Made by a program: the position numbers and the translations under genes
The notes under the pieces: generated by a model
Told to the model about the DNA's origin: nothing
Seen by the model: the letters and a program-made list of their open reading frames with translations, nothing else
The model's database searches: none
Origin: Phoronis ovalis
Lineage: Eukaryota; Phoronida; Phoronidae
Length of the DNA: 11,981 nt
Reading direction: 5' to 3'
NCBI GenBank assembly: GCA_028565635.1
Contig: JAOXYB010048758.1
Location: 1-11,981, forward strand
Shown here: positions 1 through 7,750 of the stretch, in pieces
Numbering within the stretch: position 1 is the stretch's first letter
Layout: every line of letters starts with the position of its first letter

Positions 1-24
1 TTTGCGGTAAATGGCAGAAATTTC

Positions 25-38
25 GTTACCATGGCAAC
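25..38. promoter_or_regulatory. X-box-like palindrome (RFX-type site)
   Basis: The sequence GTTACCATGGCAAC is a 14-bp inverted repeat (GTTACC and GGCAAC around AT) with one mismatched pair. It fits the X-box bound by RFX transcription factors, which in animals drive many cilium genes. The match is seen directly and the RFX link is established knowledge of the motif. No promoter or start site can be assigned, because the window begins 24 bases upstream. The same palindrome also occurs in dispersed repeats, so function is uncertain. Confidence 0.4.
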
Positions 39-1377
39 ACATTGGACCAAAATGTAGTCGGATTGAAAGAAAAAAAATGACTATAAAGAGAATGTATACA
101 TTATAATACTTTTAGCCTATAGTTTTAAAGATACATTGCAACAAAGATACGGAACTAAGAAATAAATTTTTTATTTGGTATATAGTTGGGGATTTGTTTT
201 CCCTTATCAACTTTTGTTAAAGACTACTAACCAGATTTTAACCTTCCCACATCACATCTATTAAGCACAAAACACAGAGTGCACCCTGAATGAAAAGTTC
301 AAGATTTCACCTTAAATGCAGTAATCATGTTTATGAAGTTAAAGATCCCCTGAAGTAAGTTTAGTGACCTTGGTATCCTGAAATATCATGTGATAAAAAT
401 ACTTATTTACTGTTTGATGGATTGGTAGTTCAATGTCCCTGACAGCAAAATTACTTCATAAGGGCCAGGAAGAAATACCTTTTTTTCCTAAAACACAGCT
501 TTAAACAAATTGACCAGAAACTAAACTGTTTATTTCTTGAAAATCTTTAAATTTTTTATTCAACACCTGGTTTATCCAATACAAACTTTTTTTAGCATAG
601 CAGCATATACCAGAGCATCTTCTATTTATACAAAATACATTGCATTTCAACTATGTTGGCATATCAAGGAAATAATTAGAGCTTTAATATATTCTTCATA
701 TGTTAGAATCAAGCATCTGCATTCTGTAAAGCATGGATATTGTGTCTACTTGATGACTGACTAAGCAATTGTTAGATGAATAGAGCCACTTTAAGAATCT
801 TTCAATTCATACCATGGGAGTTGATTAGCTGTTGTTCTATCCATATAGTAAGATGTGAATAACATTTTTTTCTTTGCCTGAACAGAAAATATATTCTTTA
901 CCTCTCTCTGTTAGTTCAGAATCCACTGGTTATTTCTTTTTATTCATAGGCTCAACGTTTTAATTTTGCAAATTGGACCATTTTACAATCGCACATCAAT
1001 ATTTATCCAACAAATCCCTGGAGTTATTAATAAGACTCAGCCTTTTCCCAACTTGCTTAATTTTTTTATTGTACTATACTCGTTCACATTTTTTTAAATT
1101 GAATAAGCAAACATTAATAAGACCCTGCCCATTCACAAAATATTTGCCTAAATTATGCATTTAACACTTCAACTAGACAACTTGAAAAAAACAAACAACC
1201 TGGATAGTACAATCAACAAAATACAGTGATTTGCACAAGGAAGCGTGGTGCTTTATAAAATCGGCCAAGTTGTCCGAACTTGAGATTAACAAAATTACTT
1301 TTGTTTTATACATGTACGCCCAGTTCAAACGTATGTAATAAAAAACACAGGCAAGGTAAAATCATGAGATATCTTCT
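39..1377. other. AT-rich non-coding stretch, possible 3' UTR
   Basis: No convincing gene is seen. If the minus-strand exon ending at 1378 is real, this stretch would be its 3' untranslated region. Minus-strand AATAAA signals lie at 1065-1070, 529-534 and 170-175, any of which could be a polyadenylation signal; a plus-strand AATAAA lies at 161-166. Short open frames at 537-764 and 973-1164 have AT-driven composition and no support. A plus-strand acceptor-like site (pyrimidine tract ending in AG near 949) is followed by about 26 open codons to a stop, which I treat as chance. Confidence 0.5.
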
Positions 1378-1439
1378 CTACAACTGTTTCAGATCCTTCT
1401 GGGGGTAAAAATCGTATCTAAAAAAGTAATCATCATCCT
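1378..1439 (-). CDS. candidate last coding exon, unknown protein
   Basis: On the minus strand, a CAG acceptor at 1442-1440 follows a partly pyrimidine-rich stretch. After it, two bases complete a codon, then 19 codons run open to a TAG at 1380-1378. The peptide reads DDDYFFRYDFYPQKDLKQL. This mix of acidic, aromatic and basic residues looks more like protein than the AT-driven frames around it. An in-frame TGA lies just upstream, so if this is coding it must be a spliced exon, and its acceptor is only moderate. I do not recognise the family. The length is short enough to be chance, and none of the other candidate exons joins it in phase with confidence. Confidence 0.33.
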
Positions 1440-3740
1440 CTGATGTGATTCAAAAGCTGAAAGAGGCTAGCAGGAAACTGTTGGGCAGGTTTCAGCCTAG
1501 GTCAGACTAGAAGAAGTAGAAATTCAAGTAATAAGAGAAATATAACCAAAAATGATTGGACTATACCAAGTATTATCAACATGCAGTGACTGACACGGCT
1601 TCAATATCTGAATTAATTCCTAAGCCACAAACCTAATAACAGTACTGTTTGAAAAGTTCCAAAAAATAAGATGCATATGTTGAACTGATTTGGAAAAAAA
1701 CAGCTGGCGCCCATAGCGAATACCCATTTACCAACACCTAAATTCAGGAACCAAAAGGCATTTTTACTGTATGTAACATATATGTACAAAACAACACAAG
1801 TTCCTGGCAAATCTGTTTTTGTACTCTATACAACAAATAGATAATTAGAAACAAAACCTGGATTTACAGTCTTGCAACAGTCCAAATGCCAAGGGGATTA
1901 TGTTTTCTTGCATTTTGCTTAGGCAGCTGTGCTTAACACTATCAGACTGACCTGGCTTTCACCTTTCTCCAGTCCTACCACAATACCAGAAAGTAGTCTA
2001 CTTTTACTCCTGGCTCTTCTTACTGCAATACTATTTATGTTCCTGAAGTGGCTGGTGGAACCTATAAACATATAGCTATATACTGCCTGCAGATGTATGG
2101 ATTCAGTATATACTCTAGGATATGGTCATGCAATTTTACATAATTCACTCCTGATATAATTTTACATGCTTGAGGTCTGTAACATCTATTTTTTTTGCAC
2201 AAGGGAACATAAATATATATGGAGGGTCTTTCTGTAAAGGTCAATCTCATAAAAACAAGATAAAAACTGAAAGCCAAGTAGCTGAGTGCTTTACACAACT
2301 GTAAAGGTCATATAATAAATGCATAATATTCACAGCACAGGGCTGTACAAGAAAGTGGTCTCCACTGCCTAGTAATGAAACTGACATTGTCTGTTCCACT
2401 TTATGAAAAGATAGAACTGGCCCCATAACATGTGGATACTGTTTGAACACTCTTCAATATGTATGTTGCAGAGGATGACTTGATAGTTCACAATTTTTAC
2501 AATCCTAGGATATGCAGTACACTGATACCTATTATCAAACAAACCTCTTGCAAACAATTGCTCCTTTTAATCAACTGAAAGTGTCATCTGGTGGCACAGC
2601 TCCAAATTTTCTGAATTGTCAAAACTCTTTGAACATTGTTGTGTAAACAAGGGAAAGCATGCATATTACATCAACATGCATTCAAACTGTTTCACCTTAT
2701 TACATATATTAAGGGAAATTCTAATGCTTATATTGCAGCAGGTTAACTTGAGGGGTTGCTCTTTCTCACAATAAATGTGCTTCTTTTTAAATACAATAAT
2801 GTGATTCTTATAAAATGCAATTTCTGTAGCTATAATAATTTTTTGTTTCAGTAATTAATCTTTACAGAAAATCAAAGTAGAAATGAAAACATGCTCTGGC
2901 ATGTTGTTCTAATGCTTTTGTACTTCCATATACGCCTGTTACTGAGTTCTTACAAATATTAGAGATCAATAAAAAGTACTCTCACTAGATAAATCACATC
3001 TAAATAAAAGAGACTTTTCACATCAAAGTTTAAGAACCTATTTAGACTTGGAGAAAAATTTGTCTGATTCCTATAACAAATGTTCACATTTTTCCAGAAA
3101 AAGTGCATCTTTGCACATCAAAATGTAATCCCCACTATTATGGTGAATGTGTTTTGTGTTATAGATACAAAACTATAATATTCCTGCAATCTTATCAGGC
3201 TTCTTAGAAAATAAACAGTGAGTCTAAAGGTCTAACAGTTTAAATTCATATAATCTTCTTCATTTTTTACATATTATATAAGATTTAAGACAATCTCCAC
3301 TCTAACAGCCATCATATAAACACTTCACCTTATTTCTATTTACATACATTATCTGTTATGAAACTGACTTAATCCAGATAAGCCTGAAACAGCCAACATC
3401 ATCAGACCCTCTACATCGAAAAAAATGTCCACTTCAAACTATCAAAATCAGCTGATTACAACATGAATCTTCATCATAGCACATCCTAAGCTGGGCTTAG
3501 TCTAAATAAAGTTTGCGTTATGTTAGTGATTTGTTTTTTTTGGTCAAACTGTATTTACGCTCAAGTACCTGAATCATTATAATTTTTTTAAATTTGTAAT
3601 TTATATCTATTCTTATTTAAATATATGATGGTTTTATGGTTGTAGGTCATAAAAGTCATTTCAATACATGTCTAATTTAATTGCTAATAACGATTAATTT
3701 ATTGACACTATTGCTGTAAGAGCAATTACATTAACCTTAC
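1440..3740. other. AT-rich non-coding stretch
   Basis: About 2.3 kb in which I see no supported gene, RNA or repeat. Open frames at 1613-1810, 2062-2298, 2247-2450 and 2369-2557 are short, overlap each other and have AT-driven composition. On the minus strand, an AG at the end of a T-rich tract near 3450 is followed by about 29 open codons to a TAA near 3350 (peptide start FEVDIFFDVEGLMML). This is a weak possible last exon that I do not call. If the flanking minus-strand exon candidates belong to one gene, this stretch is intronic. Confidence 0.5.
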
Positions 3741-3796
3741 ATGATTAATCCTTCTTTAGCCAGTAGACAGGCTTTGTACATCCACGTTCCTTCACC
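3741..3796 (-). CDS. candidate 56-nt internal exon, unknown protein
   Basis: On the minus strand, a pyrimidine-rich stretch ends in GTGCAG. It is followed by 18 open codons plus two bases and then a strong donor, GTAAGG (3740-3735). The peptide is GEGTWMYKACLLAKEGLI and the exon would be phase 0 in, phase 2 out. Both splice sites and the composition support it, but the exon is short and I do not recognise the protein. A second minus-strand frame through the same bases is also open to a TAA, which weakens the case. The foldback element at 3868-4185 would sit in the intron just upstream, 71 bases from the acceptor. Confidence 0.33.
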
Positions 3797-3862
3797 CTGC
3801 ACAGAATTACAGTATTACAGGTATTTCGCAGTTGCACATTCAGTAACTTTCTACATGTCAAT

Positions 3863-3867
3863 ATCTT
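3863..3867. repeat. left target-site duplication ATCTT
   Basis: ATCTT directly abuts the left terminal inverted repeat of the foldback element. The same five bases directly abut the right one at 4186-4190, in the same orientation. This is the footprint expected of a transposition event that duplicates 5 bp of target. Confidence 0.7.
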
Positions 3868-3889
3868 CAGGCCTACCTAACCAGCGTAG

Positions 3890-4073
3890 ATTCGAACTGT
3901 CAATCCGCACTGGCGCATCTGTTTCCTAGCACTCAAACCCTTTTCCAGGTTTCGCAACAAATTCCTGCTACTCGAACCGTCGTTTTCCGTAGACTCGCAC
4001 AAGTTGCCAGGACTTGAACAGATTTCTGGAGACTCGGACCTGCTGTTCAAGTCACCGGAAAACGGGTTCGAGT
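3890..4073. repeat. degenerate ~20-bp repeat inside the foldback element
   Basis: An eight-base core close to ACTCGAAC recurs at 3890-3897, 3931-3938, 3970-3977, 3993-4000, 4012-4019 and 4032-4039. Spacings between the last five are 39, 23, 19 and 20 bases, so the unit is about 20 bp with one copy skipped or lost. The core then appears reversed at 4045-4052 and 4066-4073 (GTTCAAGT, GTTCGAGT). Bases between cores tend to read like TGTTTTCC or TTTCTGGAG. The reverse core GGTTCGAGT resembles the B box of RNA polymerase III promoters, but no A box or tRNA fold is seen. Confidence 0.6.
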
Positions 4074-4110
4074 GTAGGAAACAGGTAAGCGAGTGCGTAT
4101 TGACGCATCT

Positions 4111-4185
4111 AGTCTATGCTGGTTAGGTAGGCCGGAGTCTACGCTGGTTAAGTAGGCCTGAGTCTACGCTGGTTAGGTAGGCCTG
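4111..4185. repeat. three 25-bp tandem units at the element's right end
   Basis: Three head-to-tail copies of exactly 25 bp run 4111-4135, 4136-4160 and 4161-4185. Each starts AGTCTA, contains GCTGGTTA and ends in GCCGG or GCCTG. They differ at only three positions in all. The last copy contains the right terminal inverted repeat, so the terminus has been triplicated; the left end carries a single copy. The innermost unit is the one that continues the long foldback pairing. Confidence 0.85.
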
Positions 4186-4190
4186 ATCTT
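4186..4190. repeat. right target-site duplication ATCTT
   Basis: This is the second copy of the five bases that precede the element at 3863-3867, directly abutting its right end. Confidence 0.7.
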
Positions 4191-5113
4191 GTTATAGTGA
4201 AAATTACTTCATTATTTTTAAGAAAATGTCCTAACTAGATTTTCAGTAAACAGTAACAGACATCACAGGTATCCAACAAACGGTCACCTTTCTAAATAAA
4301 ACATACAAGCCACTATATATCAATCACACAATAATTCCCTAAACTAAAAATAAGGTGCACAAATTTTCTACTGACCGAGGACAGAGGAGTGCCATCTACT
4401 TTGCAGAAAGTTCAGTTCACTTTGATCTGAACGCGGAAAAATAACAGCACCGTAGCCTGTTGTATAACTAAGGTCTTCATAATTACATAAACTAACCTTT
4501 TCAAGAAGAAAAACAATAAAATATGATTTAAGTTAGTACATCTATGGTTGACGATTTTTCCAAACCTAAAAATGTCGTGCAAAGTTGGGCCTCCAAATTC
4601 CAGCAATAAAGAGAAACAAATTTATACTGTCATGTACAAAGCAGGAGAAATGTTCATTATTGTAGACAACAGATACTAAAATTCAAGGATCCACAACAAG
4701 AAAAATGCCACCACTTGAATCTGTATGTTCTGGTTTTTTATTAGCAAAATAAATACATAACCCTTGTCAAAAAAGACAGATGTGTTATGATCAGGGCATT
4801 ATAACCACAAAATATCAAAAGCTCTGATTTAGTCACTGTGGTTATTTAAAACACAATGTTTGTGCAGTCATTATGATAATTTCATACCAATCTACAGTTC
4901 CACAATACTTGTTACTTTTAATATCTCCCAAGAGAAATACATTATTTTTACTTTTATCTTAAAACATGCAATAATCAAATTGCATACAAAAACAATACGA
5001 GATTATTATGGAAATGAATAATGTCTTCGAACAGTCCTTTTGCCATACTTTGAGTTTGCTTTCTTTATTTGATGTTTGCTTTCTAAAGTATATTTCACTA
5101 TGTTATGTCACAG
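4191..5113. other. non-coding stretch, no supported gene
   Basis: AT-rich with a slightly G+C-richer patch at 4375-4460 that holds a small inverted repeat (GTTCAG at 4410-4415, CTGAAC at 4427-4432). The patch also contains AGTGCCATCT (4388-4397), a ten-base string found again in the hairpin at 6332-6341. The minus-strand open frame at 4412-4606 has no features of a protein and is not called. Confidence 0.45.
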
Positions 5114-5217
5114 CTGTTGGACCTCCCGAATACAGAGGAAAAACATACTTAGTTTATTTTGGTAGTACTAAAAGAGAAAAACACCAGATCAACCATTCAA
5201 AATTGGTGAAACTTTGA
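5114..5217 (+). CDS. weak candidate exon, PWWP-like fragment
   Basis: An acceptor-like GTCACAG ends at 5113 and the frame stays open to a TGA at 5215-5217; a possible GTGAAA donor begins at 5206. The peptide contains PPEYRGKTYLVYFGSTK followed by REKHQINHSKLVKL. The pattern 'basic-x-V-x-F-G-S/T ... K-L-V-x-L' recalls the second half of PWWP chromatin-reader domains. No matching first half with a Pro-Trp-Trp-Pro-type motif was seen upstream. The 3' end overlaps an open minus-strand segment, and at most one of them is likely to be coding. This could be a decayed exon copy or chance. Confidence 0.2.
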
Positions 5218-5364
5218 ATTTTCTAATGACTGCTTTTTTGTTGAAAATGCTTTTTTGCAATACTTCATGTTGAATGTCCGCCCAAGAAATTTGACAGTGT
5301 CTTCATACACGGATGAATCTTGGCCGATGATGTCAGGCTGCTTATGGAGTATACAGCCCTTTCT
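5197..5364 (-). CDS. coding-like open segment, unknown protein
   Basis: On the minus strand, 55 codons run open from just after a TAA to a TGA at 5199-5197. The upstream part reads HKQPDIIGQDSSVYEDTVKF and then LGRTFNMKYCKKAF. Across it many codons end in C or G, unlike the AT-rich neighbourhood, which is the main reason to suspect coding. If this is a last exon, plausible acceptors are the AAG or CAG around 5340-5345, but neither has a strong pyrimidine tract. The final 18 codons are A-rich and less convincing. It could instead be part of a dispersed repeat. I do not recognise a family. Confidence 0.33.
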   Translation of the reverse strand, partial: RKGCILHKQPDIIGQDSSVYEDTVKFLGRTFNMKYCKKAFSTKKQSLENSKFHQF

Positions 5365-6242
5365 TTAAATAATGTGCATATTATTTTTTGTTATTATTTT
5401 ATGAAACTTTTGCAATGGTTTTATACATGCTATCTTTGTATTATGGAAATGGTTCGTTCTACATGTCCAAGACATCACATCTTTCCCTAGGTGTGCACAA
5501 TACAAACATAGAGGCCTATAGTTTTGTTTTCATGGGCCTATGATAATTCATGAGAGACAAAAACTTAGCCTTAGTTACATCATCATTCATATTGCTAATT
5601 AAGCTGTTCATCGAAACAGTACGAATCTAAATGAACTAAACATAGTTGTTGAACTGTTGCATTCAATACAGGTGCACTTTTACTGCAGGATATTGAAAAT
5701 ATGTTTTTTAACAAAAAACTATCATTAGAAAATTCCAAATGTCACAAACATAGAATGGTTATAGTTTGTCGTTTTCAAAAATAGACTATACCTGTTTTTT
5801 TCTTAGTATATGAGATTCAACACCTGCGACATAACATAGTGATACAGATCTTACTGCAGTAGCAAAGTAGAAAACCTACTAATTATGGAAGTGAAACTGG
5901 ATGAAATATATCCAAATCAAGAAATCAGTTTATGAAATAACAAATTAATAAGTGTAACCAAAAAAAACCAACAGTATTTGTTCTTGTTTTGCAAAGTTCT
6001 AAAATAGACATGTATTTTAGTAGTTAAAGATAGATCAGAAGTACAAAAATAGGATACGTCTGAAATTAAATCTGTGTTTGCACACCTAAAAATTTGCAAT
6101 ACAATTATCTTTGATGTTGTATTAGTTGAACTATCCAAATTATATCAACTTTTATACCAAAATAGTACGCTGCTTTTTAGCCCTGAATTACTGAAGTTCA
6201 TATTACACATCGAACCCATCACCTATTTACTGAGGTAATGCC
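5365..6242. other. AT-rich non-coding stretch
   Basis: No supported gene. A good plus-strand acceptor (CCTG, a run of T, then CTTAG ending near 5806) is followed by 17 open codons to a TAG, too little to call. The minus-strand open frame at 5917-6138 is AT-driven and not called. Confidence 0.5.
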
Positions 6243-6342
6243 AATATGGCGCTACCCACTTCTGGAAACTTCGGACATGTTCGAGTGTTTTCGAATTAAC
6301 TCACTTGTCCAAGCTTTCCAGAAGGACTTGTAGTGCCATCTT
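6243..6342. repeat. ~100-bp imperfect hairpin, MITE-like
   Basis: The outer arms ATGGCGCTAC (6246-6255) and GTAGTGCCAT (6330-6339) pair with one mismatch. The next arms CTTCTGGAAA (6259-6268) and TTTCCAGAAG (6315-6324) pair perfectly. The stem continues less perfectly through CTTCGGACA towards CACTTGTCCAAGC (6302-6314), leaving a loop near 6288-6301. It is richer in G+C than its flanks. No clear target duplication is seen, so insertion is inferred from structure only. The 27 bases at 6260-6286 resemble 4024-4052 in the foldback element. Confidence 0.65.
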
Positions 6343-6994
6343 AGAATGGCCCTCACGTTGTGTTGAGTCTGATCTTGATTCAACTATTTATTTTTGTTTA
6401 TAAAAGCCATTTCGAACAATTCTGCAGCAAAATTAGAAAATCAGTTTTCTATGGGATATTCTGTCTGCAATGCAGTATTATACCACCAAGACTGGAAATT
6501 ACTGCATTTACACCAGACAAAATCAGTAAAGCACTTGGTATACATTTTGTATGATGATCAATTACAAAAGTAATTATGTCATTGGTATACACAGACCATA
6601 TATCTTATAAACTTACAGTCTAAAAATTATTTTTAAAGTATTTATACTCTGTAACTGTTGCCCATATAAAAAATTCAATGTGATAGTATATATATTTATC
6701 TACTGAATGACTTAATAGGAAACTTGGACATAACATGCTTAAAAAAAACAACAACAAATTGGGTCTAAACTTGGCATACTCACAAGCTGTCAATACTTTT
6801 GGTTTGAAATTTGGTATATAGTGACTGAAAGGGTCCTAAAGTTATAACCGAATACCTTATTATGACAAGTGACATACAGGCTGGTCACTTTCCTACACTG
6901 GATTCCACCAGTCAAGGAGTAGAATTATTTGCATCAATATCAGATTACTGGCAACAATACTGATACTCCTGGCAGTTGAAGTTACTTCACTTAC
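6343..6994. other. non-coding stretch, possibly old repeat at 6745-6860
   Basis: No gene is supported. Around 6745-6860 the text (including GAAAGGGTCCTAAAGTTAT) reads like phrases I associate with dispersed mollusc repeats, but this is memory only. On the minus strand, a splice-like pair surrounds about 41 open bases there (acceptor after CCCTTTCAG, donor GTGAGT). It is open in two frames and is not called. The plus-strand open frame at 6360-6554 has no support. Confidence 0.4.
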
Positions 6995-7038
6995 AATATT
7001 TACTGGATTTTATTCTCTGGCTGATCGTTAGCAAGTCT
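6995..7038 (-). CDS. weak candidate 44-nt exon
   Basis: On the minus strand, a T-rich acceptor (GGTTTTTTCAG, AG at 7040-7039) and a near-consensus donor (GTAAGTGAAG from 6994) enclose 44 bases. One frame is open throughout: one base, then DLLTISQRIKSSKY, then one base. The splice sites are good but the exon is so short that an open frame is expected by chance. Its phases do not allow direct joining to the candidate exons at 11395-11490 or 1378-1439, since both joins would create a stop. It could be a microexon or a decoy. Confidence 0.22.
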
Positions 7039-7116
7039 CTGAAAAAACCTCTTCTTAAAACAAATATACTGACAGTGAAATATTTTGTTGTTTTACAGTT
7101 AGCAGTAGGCAGAAGT

Positions 7117-7217
7117 TCATAAGCACTGAACCTTAGGAAGGAACTGGTACTTGGGTCTCAGCCAGACATTAGTGACCCTTGTCAGACCCTGGAGTATAAA
7201 CCTGGTTGAAAAGTAAT
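7117..7217 (-). CDS. weak coding-like segment, possible last exon or repeat
   Basis: On the minus strand, a CAG at 7220-7218 precedes an open frame that runs to a TGA at 7119-7117. The peptide begins YFSTRFILQGLTRVT and continues NVWLRPKYQFLPKVQCL. Codon endings are mixed rather than A/T only and the segment is richer in G+C than its flanks. The acceptor lacks a good pyrimidine tract. The DNA also has the feel of a dispersed repeat, so confidence is low and no function is proposed. Confidence 0.22.
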
Positions 7218-7436
7218 CTGATCACAATATTATATAAACTGTGGTAACTGCCATTAAATTAAACATATCTGCTGTACTTTATAGATCCTTGCCCAAATAT
7301 TGTATTCATACACCAGGTGGGGCCATAACTCTGGATAGTCTTCACAAAACATGTAAAGTTAAGTTTTCATTGCAATACATGGTTTTGATGTATTAATGAA
7401 TGGTAACGAAAGAGGCTGTGGATACCGATATATTAT

Positions 7437-7750
7437 AATACTGTCAGCTGTGACAAAGCGCATGCATAATAATATTAATATTAGAAATAGTGAACCTGAC
7501 CAGAATACTAACAACGCCCAAACTAACATACACACTCTCATGTTGAGTACAATGTACCAAGTAGTCAAAACGAAGTGATACACCAATCCCCTACAATGTT
7601 AATTGTTCCAAGCCAGTATACTGTCTGCTATGACAAAGCACATGCATATTAATGTTAATATTACAAATTGTGAACTTAATCAGGATACTAATAACGCCCA
7701 AACTAACATGCACACTCTCATGTTGAGCACATGTGCCATCTAGTCAAAAT
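7437..7750. repeat. direct duplication with an exact 180-bp period
   Basis: The blocks at about 7437-7570 and 7617-7750 align with a constant offset of 180 bases, apart from a single-base indel near the end. By eye there are about 17 mismatches over about 130 aligned bases (around 87% identity). The strings AACGCCCAAACTAACAT and CACACTCTCATGTTGAG are identical or nearly so. The roughly 46 bases between the blocks do not match the sequence outside them. The overlapping open frames at 7396-7578 (plus) and 7359-7586 (minus) lie in copy 1. In copy 2 the minus frame has an in-frame TGA, so neither is called as a gene. Confidence 0.85.

Larger units (their letters stand above)
3868..4185. mobile_element. 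318-bp foldback/MITE-like element, complete
   Basis: The ends are perfect 23-bp inverted repeats (3868-3890 and 4163-4185), beginning CAGGCCTACCTAACC, and are flanked by ATCTT on both sides. Inside these the arms continue: 3871 to about 3950 pairs with about 4055 to 4133 with roughly 80% identity, so most of the element folds into one long stem. A small inner stem pairs GACTTGAACAG (4011-4021) with CTGTTCAAGTC (4043-4053). The element is visibly richer in G+C and CpG than its surroundings. It encodes no protein, so it would be a non-autonomous element moved by a transposase from elsewhere. The 5-bp duplication does not by itself fix the superfamily. The intact termini and matched target site suggest a fairly young insertion. 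Confidence 0.82.

Noticed and set aside
936-1030. Plus-strand last exon after a good acceptor (peptide start AQRFNFANWTILQ)
   Set aside because: One good acceptor and 26 open codons are expected by chance in this much sequence, with no partner exon found.
3741-3929. 62-codon plus-strand open frame
   Set aside because: It runs across the boundary of the foldback element at 3868, so its second half is inserted DNA.
3970-4073. tRNA or tRNA-derived SINE, from B-box-like GGTTCGAGT strings
   Set aside because: No A box, no cloverleaf fold and no 3' tail. The strings belong to a degenerate internal repeat.
3868-4185. CRISPR-like array, from regularly repeated units
   Set aside because: The repeats are degenerate with no unique spacers, and the block is a terminally inverted element in a eukaryotic context.
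4412-4606. 64-codon minus-strand open frame
   Set aside because: AT-driven composition, no splice-site support and no motif.
7359-7586. Hydrophobic minus-strand open frame as a secreted or membrane protein
   Set aside because: It lies in one copy of a 180-bp duplication, the other copy has an in-frame stop, and no splice or start context supports it.
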